Positions 1-6,822 of a DNA stretch of 30,421 nt are shown one piece after another. The translations under genes and the position numbers were made by a program. This DNA is from Anaerolineaceae bacterium UBA4799 (GTDB taxonomy: Bacteria; Chloroflexota; Anaerolineae; Anaerolineales; Anaerolineaceae). Location: positions 1 through 30,421 of the forward strand of contig DHGL01000020.1 in NCBI GenBank assembly GCA_002402725.1, written 5' to 3'. Numbering within the stretch: the first letter of the stretch is position 1; each line of letters starts with the position of its first letter. The notes beneath the pieces were generated by a model that ran no database searches, was not told where the DNA came from, and worked only from the letters and a program-made list of their open reading frames with translations.

Positions 1-223
1 CAAACCCGTTCGGCTCCAAGGGTGCCTAGCCCGCGACGCCTACGGAGCGCTGCGCAGCCCTCTCTGTTTTTAAAAAACTTCTGGCTCCCTGTTACGCACA
101 GATTGAGATTCTTTGGCGTAAAAAGGTTATTTAACCAGATTAACTTGCGGTCAGGTCTACTCCCCGGCATTGCTGATTTTCGGCGTATCGCGGGATTGGC
201 TTATTGAATCAATCAATAAAAGC

Positions 224-258
224 GATAGGCAGGCATGGGGGGGACATGTCTGCCTATC
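224..258. repeat. 14-bp hairpin with a G-rich loop
   Basis: Positions 224-237 and 245-258 form a 14-bp inverted repeat with a single G-T wobble and a 7-nt loop of six G and one A. No U-run follows on either strand, so it is not a standard intrinsic terminator. It is the strongest structure in the gene-free first 369 bases. It could belong to an unrecognised small RNA, an mRNA end, or a protein-binding site. Confidence 0.6.
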
Positions 259-302
259 TATAGGGAGGGAACACCACCTTCGGTCTTTTCAAACCTGGGT
301 GG

Positions 303-356
303 AACACACTGGTGTTGCTACCAATAAAAGTGTGTTATGTTGATATTATATATCAA
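303..356. repeat. Two further hairpins next to the 3' end of the NYN gene
   Basis: Bases 303-310 pair with 329-336 (8 bp), enclosing a second 4-bp stem (310-313 with 320-323). A separate 7-bp inverted repeat pairs 340-346 with 350-356 around a TAT loop. The second hairpin ends 14 nt from the stop of the minus-strand gene at 370-864. It may therefore end or protect that transcript, although no clean U-tract is present. The rest of 1-369 holds no convincing ORF or RNA gene. Confidence 0.5.
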
Positions 357-369
357 AATAGTCATAAAA

Positions 370-864
370 TCAAGGGATTTCGGTTTTTTCCTCGTTTTTT
401 TGGGTCATCAATTTGAACATCTCGTCAACTTCCTCCTCTGAAGGGGGAGTTTCCTTGATTTTCCTGGTTGCTTGTGGACTGGAAAAAACTGCACGCATCT
501 GCCCAGAGAATTGGTCTGAACTGATCACCGCTGCGCGCAGTCCGCGGGCTTTGGTTTGCACCAGGTGGTCTGAAGAAACAACCAGCAGGTTACGGGCGTT
601 GTTGCCTTCCCTGCGCAAGTATTGGATGATGGCATCGTCGGCTGTCATTCCCTGCCGTATATGGTGAATATTCACCAGACCCTGCCGCGAGGAAGCGCTA
701 TGACCGGGCGGCGCGCCGTCAAAGAACAACTCCGCACGCACTCGCGCCAGGCGGCAATATTCGCTGACCATGGCAGTGAGTTTGGATTCATCCTCAGGGT
801 CAGAAAGGCTGATACCACCGATTTTTGGGATGAGGTTGTGTCCGTCAATGATGATTTTTTTCAT
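370..864 (-). CDS. YacP-like NYN (PIN-fold) domain protein
   Basis: A 164-residue protein that opens with the hallmark of the YacP/NYN family: a beta strand followed by IDGHNL at residues 6-11, whose Asp is the first acidic metal ligand of the PIN-like fold. A central TADDAI segment and a VVSSDHLVQ strand (about residue 95) match the later acidic and Ser/Asp sites. The last 30 residues are charged and probably disordered. The characterised family member, B. subtilis Rae1/YacP, is a ribosome-associated mRNA endonuclease; a similar RNA-cleaving role here is inference. It is cytoplasmic (no signal or membrane segment) and is divergently transcribed from the lamin-tail gene. The start is the only ATG preceding the conserved strand. 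Confidence 0.8.
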   Translation of the reverse strand: MKKIIIDGHNLIPKIGGISLSDPEDESKLTAMVSEYCRLARVRAELFFDGAPPGHSASSRQGLVNIHHIRQGMTADDAIIQYLRREGNNARNLLVVSSDHLVQTKARGLRAAVISSDQFSGQMRAVFSSPQATRKIKETPPSEEEVDEMFKLMTQKNEEKTEIP

Positions 865-931
865 TTCACACCCGTTACAGACATTTTACTTTGAATTTAT
901 GCTATGATTCGTATGGATATTCGATTGGCTT

Positions 932-1414
932 ATGCGTAAAATCCTCCCTTACCTGCTTTTGAATTTTGCCGTCTCAGCTCTGGCAGTGTGGATTGTACTG
1001 ATGATCTGGGAAGCGAACCACAAATTACCAGAATCATCCGCAGTCAGTATGCCAACAATCAATGAAGTGAAATCACCTGCTGTGACCCAGCCGCCTCTGG
1101 ATGAAAAGACCATCCAGATCCAGCTGGTGGTGGGGATGGGGGACATTCGCAGCGAGAGGGTGCAACTAACCAGTGCGTCGCAAACACCGGTGAACCTGCT
1201 GGGCTGGGCACTAATCGATGATGATAAGAACCGATATATATTTCCTTCCGTGACGCTCTTCCCAGGCGCCGCGATTGAGCTTTACACCAAAGGCGGGGTG
1301 AATACCGCTGATGCATTGTTCTGGAACCTGGCGGAACCAGTGTACACCAGTGGTGAAAAGATACTTCTCAAGGATACCGCCGGCAACACCCGCTCCGAGT
1401 ACGAAGTACCTTAA
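932..1414 (+). CDS. Membrane-anchored lamin-tail-domain protein
   Basis: 160 residues. An N-terminal hydrophobic helix (about residues 5-26) lacks a lipobox and probably anchors the protein in the membrane with the rest outside. From about residue 58 the sequence follows the lamin-tail (LTD, Ig-like) pattern: strand, short loop, NLLGWALIDD, YIFPSVTLFPG, a strand ending in LYTKGG, LFWNL, and a final ILLKDTAGN turn. In bacteria LTD domains occur in secreted or surface proteins, often with nucleases or as adhesive modules; this copy stands alone. About 100 nt separate it from dnaX, which probably has its own promoter. The exact role is unknown. Confidence 0.75.
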   Translation: MRKILPYLLLNFAVSALAVWIVLMIWEANHKLPESSAVSMPTINEVKSPAVTQPPLDEKTIQIQLVVGMGDIRSERVQLTSASQTPVNLLGWALIDDDKNRYIFPSVTLFPGAAIELYTKGGVNTADALFWNLAEPVYTSGEKILLKDTAGNTRSEYEVP

Positions 1415-1470
1415 AAAATCTTGCCGCGTTGAAGGAAGCCACAGGGTTTCGGGTAAAATCGTAGTATCTG

Positions 1471-1476
1471 GATAAT
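1471..1476 (+). promoter_or_regulatory. Possible -10 element upstream of dnaX
   Basis: GATAAT preceded by TG (TGGATAAT context) lies 35 nt before the dnaX ATG. The matching -35 region (about 1448-1453) is poor. Low-confidence promoter call based on one hexamer. Confidence 0.3.
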
Positions 1477-1511
1477 TTACATAAACACAGCATGGAACGG
1501 ATAATAAACTT

Positions 1512-3191
1512 ATGACCCAGGCATTTTACCGCAAATGGCGCCCGCGCAAGTGGGATCAGGTGGTGGCGCAAGACCACGTGGTACAAACCCTCAGGAACGC
1601 GATCAAGGCGGACAGGGTTGGACACGCTTACCTGTTTTCAGGACCGCGCGGCACCGGCAAGACGACGACTGCGCGGTTGCTGGCCAAGGCAGTGAACTGC
1701 CTGGACGAGAACAGGGCTGAACGGCCTTGCGACGCCTGCAGTCATTGCCTGGCAGTGAACGAAAACCGTTTTCTGGATTTGATCGAAATTGATGCTGCTT
1801 CGAACACCAGTGTCGAGGATGTGCGCGACCTGCGTGACAGAATCAATTACGCGCCCACAGATGGTAAATACAAGGTTTACATCATTGACGAAGTGCATAT
1901 GCTCTCCACCGCAGCATTCAATGCGCTATTGAAAACTTTGGAAGAACCCCCGCCGCATGCCATTTTCATCCTGGCGACCACTGAGGCGCACAAAATACCT
2001 GCCACCGTGCTTTCGCGCTGCCAGCGCCACGAGTTCAGGCGCATCCCGGTGGCAGAAACGGTGAAAGCGCTGCGGGGTATCTGTGAAGAAGAAAAGATCA
2101 ATGCTGATGATGAAGCGCTGCTGATGATCGCGCGCCAATCCACCGGCGCGTTGAGGGATGCCATATCGCTGCTTGACCAGCTGGCGAGTAGCGGCAAGAC
2201 CATAGATTTGGAACTGGCGCAGACCATTCTGGGCACCGCCACCAACCAGCTGGTATTCGACCTCATCGAGGGGGTGCTCAAGAATGACCCCGCGATGGGC
2301 ATGCAGACCATTCACAAGGCGCTGGATGGTGGGAGTGACCCGCGTCAGTACGCGCGTCAGGTGGTGGAATATCTGCGCAATCTGTTATTGATGAAAATGG
2401 GCAATGAGAAGGAGATAGAAGCCACACGGGATGTGAAGAACCGCATGCGCGAACACAGTGACCGCATTGAGATTGATCCCTTAATGAGGTGGATCGAGCT
2501 GTTCAACGCGGCGGTCAGTGACCTGCGCACCACCTGGCAGCCCAGCCTGGCGCTGGAGGTGGCTTTCGCGCGCTGCCTGCACCCAGCCAGCACTGAGCGG
2601 GTTCAGGTGTTGGAAGTGAGCACGGTAAAGGCACAACCACGGGCAGCGCAGGTGCTGCCAGAAACCGAGACCGTGAAAGCGCTCTCTTCAGAAAAACCGG
2701 TTGAGGGAAAAACTGAGATTCCCACGCCTGAGACCAAAACCACCGGGGAAAAGCCTGATCAAGCGGATGCAAAATCTCCACCACAGGCTGACCAGGCTGA
2801 AAAAAGCGAAGTTGCGATGGAGCCAGTTAAAGAAGGTTCCATGCCGACCACCCAGGAACTTCTTGCCTCCTGGAGCGCCATCCGCACTGAGGTCAAATTG
2901 CGGCGTACCCAGGCAGAAGCATTATTGAATTCACAGAAACTGCTGCAGGTAAAAAACGGTGTGCTGTTGCTTGGCTTTCCAAGCGAGGTGCTGCGCTCCA
3001 AGATGGAACTCCCTGAAAACATCGAGGTCACACGGCGGGTCATTCAGAATCTGCTGCAGGTGGAGATGCCCATTCAGTGCGTGCTGGTAACCGATAAAGG
3101 CGCGACCATCTCAAGCAAGGACGAGTCTGAACCAAATGGGTTGGTGGATGCTGCCATCAACCTGGGCGGGAAGCTGATTCACAAAGACTGA
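1512..3191 (+). CDS. dnaX: DNA polymerase III subunit gamma/tau
   Basis: 559 residues; the clamp-loader ATPase that places the sliding clamp on DNA. Visible features are Walker A GPRGTGKT (residues 44-51), the zinc-binding cysteines C63, C73, C76 and C79, Walker B VYIIDEVH (about 122-129), and the sensor LSRCQ with the SRC arginine-finger motif. A clamp-loader collar runs to about residue 370. A Pro/Glu/Lys-rich linker (about 375-455) leads to a C-terminal tau-like domain with the NGVLLLGF strand. ATG follows a weak GGA-type ribosome site. It heads the classic dnaX-ybaB-recR cluster, 17 nt before ybaB. A run of six A plus G at 2800-2806 in the linker could permit a -1 shift to a 439-residue gamma-like product (see findings). 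Confidence 0.97.
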   Translation: MTQAFYRKWRPRKWDQVVAQDHVVQTLRNAIKADRVGHAYLFSGPRGTGKTTTARLLAKAVNCLDENRAERPCDACSHCLAVNENRFLDLIEIDAASNTSVEDVRDLRDRINYAPTDGKYKVYIIDEVHMLSTAAFNALLKTLEEPPPHAIFILATTEAHKIPATVLSRCQRHEFRRIPVAETVKALRGICEEEKINADDEALLMIARQSTGALRDAISLLDQLASSGKTIDLELAQTILGTATNQLVFDLIEGVLKNDPAMGMQTIHKALDGGSDPRQYARQVVEYLRNLLLMKMGNEKEIEATRDVKNRMREHSDRIEIDPLMRWIELFNAAVSDLRTTWQPSLALEVAFARCLHPASTERVQVLEVSTVKAQPRAAQVLPETETVKALSSEKPVEGKTEIPTPETKTTGEKPDQADAKSPPQADQAEKSEVAMEPVKEGSMPTTQELLASWSAIRTEVKLRRTQAEALLNSQKLLQVKNGVLLLGFPSEVLRSKMELPENIEVTRRVIQNLLQVEMPIQCVLVTDKGATISSKDESEPNGLVDAAINLGGKLIHKD

Positions 3192-3208
3192 ACGATTAAG
3201 GAGTCATT

Positions 3209-3544
3209 ATGGCAAAAGGATTCAATCGACCGGCGGGCGGGCAGGGTGGCGGAGGGATGATGGCCCAGCTCAAACGCCTGCAGGATCAAATGGAAACCGC
3301 TCAACAACAATTGGCGTTGGAGACCATCACCTCCTCCGCCGGGGGCGGCGCGGTGAAGGTAACCATGACCGGTGACCAACATTGCACTGGCGTGACCATC
3401 GACCCCGAACTGTTGAAAGACGCCGACGCGGAAATGCTGCAGGACCTGGTGCTTTCAGCCGTGAACCTGGCACTGGATGACTCGCGTAAGCTGGCTTCAG
3501 AGAAGCTCGGTCCGCTGGCCGGCGGCATGCCGGGTTTGTTCTAA
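3209..3544 (+). CDS. ybaB: YbaB/EbfC family nucleoid-associated protein
   Basis: 111 residues, the usual family size. A Gly-rich N-terminus is followed by a helix (MAQLKRLQDQMETAQQ) and the central strand pattern ITSSAGGGAVKVTMTGD, which is the family signature, then IDPELL and a C-terminal helix DLVLSAVNLALDDSRKL. Family members are dimeric DNA-binding proteins of the nucleoid and are nearly always encoded between dnaX and recR, as here. A clear AAGGAG (3198-3203) sits 8 nt before the ATG. It is probably co-transcribed with both neighbours. Confidence 0.95.
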   Translation: MAKGFNRPAGGQGGGGMMAQLKRLQDQMETAQQQLALETITSSAGGGAVKVTMTGDQHCTGVTIDPELLKDADAEMLQDLVLSAVNLALDDSRKLASEKLGPLAGGMPGLF

Positions 3545-3556
3545 TCCAGGTTGCGC

Positions 3557-4165
3557 ATGCCCATTCTACCTGCACCCATCCAGGATTTGATCGGCGCGTT
3601 GGAAAGGCTGCCCGGGATTGGCCCCAAATCGGCATCGCGGTTGGCGTTTTTTCTACTGCGTGCCCCTCAAGACCTGGTGCAACAGTTGACAAACGCGCTG
3701 GTAAATCTAAAATCCGCCACCGGTACTTGCAAGCTTTGCGCAAACATCACCCTGGCTGACCAGGAACTATGCGAGGTGTGTTGTGATCCGCAGCGCGCTG
3801 ACGGTACGATCTGCGTGGTGGAGGATCCGCTGGATGTGCTGGCATTGGAACGCACGGGCGGGTTCCATGGCCGGTACCACGTGCTGCAAGGCGTGTTGTC
3901 ACCGATCGAAGGTGTGGGTCCAGATGACCTGACCATCCGCGGGCTCATGGAGCGGGTACGCGCCGGAGAGGCGAAGGAGATCATCCTGGCCACCAACCCC
4001 AGCATGGAAGGCGATGCTACCGCGTTATACCTCAGGCAACAATTGTTAACGCTGGGGGTGCGCGTCACCAGGCTGGCGCGCGGGTTGCCGGTTGGCGGCG
4101 ACCTGGAATACGCTGACCAGAACACGCTGTTGCGCGCACTGGCCGGCAGGCAGGAGATGACTTAA
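3557..4165 (+). CDS. recR: Recombination mediator RecR
   Basis: About 202 residues. An N-terminal helix-hairpin-helix (LERLPGIGPKSASRLAF) binds DNA. It is followed by a four-cysteine zinc finger (CKLC ... CEVCCD) and a Toprim domain (ICVVEDPLDVLALE ... GRYHVLQG), with the C-terminal GGDLEYAD segment typical of RecR. RecR works with RecO/RecF to load RecA at gaps. The ATG at 3557 is preferred over an in-frame TTG at 3551, because CCAGG (3546-3550) is spaced properly only from the ATG. It is the last gene of the dnaX cluster, ending at a strong terminator. Confidence 0.96.
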   Translation: MPILPAPIQDLIGALERLPGIGPKSASRLAFFLLRAPQDLVQQLTNALVNLKSATGTCKLCANITLADQELCEVCCDPQRADGTICVVEDPLDVLALERTGGFHGRYHVLQGVLSPIEGVGPDDLTIRGLMERVRAGEAKEIILATNPSMEGDATALYLRQQLLTLGVRVTRLARGLPVGGDLEYADQNTLLRALAGRQEMT

Positions 4166-4194
4166 AAGACCCGGGAGCATGCCCAGGTCTTTTT
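4164..4194. terminator. Bidirectional intrinsic terminator between recR and the ATPase gene
   Basis: AAAAGACC (4164-4171) pairs with GGTCTTTT (4186-4193), and an inner GGG/CCC stem is separated by one C/A mismatch, with a 6-nt loop. The stem carries A-runs on its 5' side and a T-run on its 3' side. It can therefore stop transcription of recR (plus) and of the ATPase gene arriving from the minus strand. Confidence 0.85.
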
Positions 4195-4212
4195 GCTTGA
4201 TAGTTGGAAGTG

Positions 4213-6690
4213 TTACCTTTTGAACGCAGGTAGTTCGACCTTTTTCCCGTCCCGCTCCACGATGTAATAAGGCAGCCAGATAACCGCGAAAATATCGGGG
4301 AAGATATCGCTCCTGGCTGGTTTGATGGTGATTTCACTGATTTCATCCGCGATCCCGGACCATTTTTCTTTCACTTCAGCAACCAGTTCCTCCTTGGCTT
4401 TTTTCAATTCTTCCAACTGCTCCATATACTGGGTCAGCGTGGTTTTCTCTGCTTCCAGTCTATCTTTGGCGCTTGAAGTCATCCTGTTCTTGGAGAGGGT
4501 GCTGCTGATGGAGCGCTTGCGGCCCGTGAGCATACCGATGACAGCTGCGCCGCCGGTGGCGAAGGTTTCAAGCCGGCGTTGACTTACGGAGGACTCAGCG
4601 GCTTTCACATCCAGCTCCTGGGATTCTATCTTGCGCTCCATGGAGGAAATCTTGGTATCGTAAGCCTTGCTGGCTTTTTCAACCTCAGCCTCAACCGCTT
4701 CCGCAACCGCATCCTGGGCTTTACGGTTGAATTCGGCTTCTGACATTCCAGGCGAACTGAAGATTCTCAGTTTGTTGTTGGCCATCATCTTCATCCCGCT
4801 GCTGCGGTAGATCCAATCCAGAAAATCCTTTTTAATATCATCAGTCCTGCGCGCGTCAGCCAGCCAGGAAGGCACCGGATGGAATTGTGTTTTGGGGAGT
4901 GGGTGTATCTCCAGCCTGTTCTTGTCGATTTCGCCGGCTACCAGGTCTTCCCAGTGGATGAGTCCGGTTCCGGGGTCCTCAAGGATGGCGCTGGTTTTGC
5001 CGATTTCCTCGAGGTTGTACTGTCTGGAGATATAACGCACCTCGGCTTGCGCCATGATGCCTGGGCGGTAAGCCAACCCCTCAGCCGCGACCACGCCGCT
5101 GAGGTTGGCGTTAGCCGCTGCCTCGCTGATGCCCAGGTTGTTGGCATAGAAGTATTCCGGGATGTCGCCTGGGATGGCAGGGCGGCTGGAACTTAAACCC
5201 GAGCCTTCACGAACCGCTGGGGTGGTTTTTTGGGCGGACCTGGCTACCGCGGTTTTTGCGTCCGAACCGTGAGCGTATACACCTACAAGCGCGTTGGCGG
5301 CAGCAAGCTGGTCGCGGGTCATGGGTCCGGCCAGGTAGTTCATTGCCCAGCGGGTGTTGAAGAGCACCGGCGCGGAGCGATAGACGCTATGCAGCATGAA
5401 AACCCGTTTCCCCAGACCGGAAATGAGATTGTCGATGGTGCGGATATCCGTGCTGCCGGAGGCGGAGGACAGCCCGTCCATCAGGCGCTGTTTGTCGAGG
5501 CTGGTTTGTAAGCGCCCGATCATCCAGGTGCCGGCGTTTGAAAGCGCTTTGTAATCCAGGTCCAACGGGTTCTGCGTGGCAATCACCAATCCAACCCCAA
5601 AAGCGCGCGCCTGTTTGAGCAAACGCAGCAGCACAACCTTGGAGGGCGGGTTTGGATTCGGGCTGGAAGCCGGAGGCAGGTAACCCATTATTTCATCAAA
5701 ATACAAAATGGCACGCAGGTTGCCTGTGCCGCGTTGACCGCGCATCCAGCCCTCCACTGCGGCGAAGAGCAGAGTGACGAAGAACATGCGTTCATTCTCG
5801 CTCAGGTGCGCCAGGTAGAAGATGGAGTGACGCGGACCGCCATCAGCAGTGTAGAGCAACGCGCCTACGTCCAGCGGTTGACCCTGCTGCCATACCTGGA
5901 AGGAGGGTGAAGCGAGGAAGTTGTTGAGGAGCAACGCCAGATCGAAGCGGTCTTTCTCTGAGAAGAAGGATTCCATGGGGAACGCGCCGAGTCTTTCCAT
6001 CGGCGGGTTTTGCACTTGCAGGATCAGCTCGGTGAGCGATAGTGAAATGCCATTCATCCACGCATTTTCAATCAGACTCGAAAGCAGGATGTGCTCGCGG
6101 GAGCGTAAGGGATCGATATTGTTGAGACCAATCAACCCCAGAACCGCGGTAACGGTGGTGGAGATGCGCTCACGCAGCACCTCGGTGTTTTCACCAAAAG
6201 ATATCTCAGGCGCTTCGAATGAAGAGAGGATGTTTACCGGGATGCCGGATGTGGAGCCGGGGGAGTAAATGGTGTATTCGGCAGCGTCTGCCAGCGCCTG
6301 CAGCTTTTCCCTGCCGATACCCCACTCCGCCAAACCTTTGCTCCAGCGGTTGGCGGTTTCTTCAGCCATTTGCTCAACGGTCTTTCCTTCGCGGCGGGCG
6401 GCTTCCGGGTCGATCCAGGGTTGAAAATCAGCAGGCTGCTGGTTGGGGAAATGCAGCACCAGGTTGGTAAGATCACCCTTGGGGTCAATGATGATGGCTG
6501 GGGTCTTCTTTAAGGCGGCTTCTTCGAGTAAACCAATACACAAGCCCGTCTTCCCTGAACCAGTCATGCCGGTGACAACACAGTGAGTTGTCAGGTTAGC
6601 TGGGTCCAACAACACGTCTTCGTTAGTAGCACCTTTTGTTTTTGGATCGTATACTCTTCCAATGAAATAATTTGAGTTCTCTGGAGACAT
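4213..6690 (-). CDS. HerA/FtsK-superfamily ATP-binding protein with C-terminal coiled coil
   Basis: 825 residues. Walker A GMTGSGKT is at residues 41-48, IIIDPKGDLTNL follows shortly after, Walker B LYFDE lies near residue 330, and LVIATQNPLDLD is a sensor strand. Together these give the DUF87/HerA-VirB4 type of P-loop ATPase fold. Residues of about 640-780 form a charged, heptad-rich region broken by a short basic, Gly-containing stretch; the last 30 residues are hydrophobic/aromatic. The ATG at 6690 is preferred to an upstream start at 6852, because an excellent GGAGGTGG (6696-6703) lies just before it. It is divergent from the pseudo-phosphatase gene. The ATPase class is clear; whether it pumps DNA, moves proteins or does something else is unknown. 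Confidence 0.75.
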   Translation of the reverse strand: MSPENSNYFIGRVYDPKTKGATNEDVLLDPANLTTHCVVTGMTGSGKTGLCIGLLEEAALKKTPAIIIDPKGDLTNLVLHFPNQQPADFQPWIDPEAARREGKTVEQMAEETANRWSKGLAEWGIGREKLQALADAAEYTIYSPGSTSGIPVNILSSFEAPEISFGENTEVLRERISTTVTAVLGLIGLNNIDPLRSREHILLSSLIENAWMNGISLSLTELILQVQNPPMERLGAFPMESFFSEKDRFDLALLLNNFLASPSFQVWQQGQPLDVGALLYTADGGPRHSIFYLAHLSENERMFFVTLLFAAVEGWMRGQRGTGNLRAILYFDEIMGYLPPASSPNPNPPSKVVLLRLLKQARAFGVGLVIATQNPLDLDYKALSNAGTWMIGRLQTSLDKQRLMDGLSSASGSTDIRTIDNLISGLGKRVFMLHSVYRSAPVLFNTRWAMNYLAGPMTRDQLAAANALVGVYAHGSDAKTAVARSAQKTTPAVREGSGLSSSRPAIPGDIPEYFYANNLGISEAAANANLSGVVAAEGLAYRPGIMAQAEVRYISRQYNLEEIGKTSAILEDPGTGLIHWEDLVAGEIDKNRLEIHPLPKTQFHPVPSWLADARRTDDIKKDFLDWIYRSSGMKMMANNKLRIFSSPGMSEAEFNRKAQDAVAEAVEAEVEKASKAYDTKISSMERKIESQELDVKAAESSVSQRRLETFATGGAAVIGMLTGRKRSISSTLSKNRMTSSAKDRLEAEKTTLTQYMEQLEELKKAKEELVAEVKEKWSGIADEISEITIKPARSDIFPDIFAVIWLPYYIVERDGKKVELPAFKR

Positions 6691-6715
6691 AATTTCCACC
6701 TCCTGTTTTTCTTTT

Positions 6716-6744
6716 ATTATAGATGAAAAAACCGGGTAACAAAC
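6716..6744 (-). promoter_or_regulatory. Likely promoter of the ATPase gene
   Basis: A perfect TATAAT reads on the minus strand from 6721 to 6716, 26 nt ahead of the ATPase start. A -35 is less clear: GTTTGT (6744-6739) at 17 nt or TTGTTA (6742-6737) at 15 nt. Located in the 132-nt gap shared with the divergent plus-strand gene. Confidence 0.5.
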
Positions 6745-6822
6745 AGTGAGTAAACGCTGCTCTTTTGGCCCGTTTCTTGTATCTATTTCTGAACCATTTG
6801 TCTGCAAGGTTAAGGAACCTAT

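Noticed and set aside
22..207. 61-residue plus-strand ORF at the left end
   Set aside because: No ribosome site, no recognisable domain, and a basic, low-information translation in a hairpin-rich non-coding stretch.
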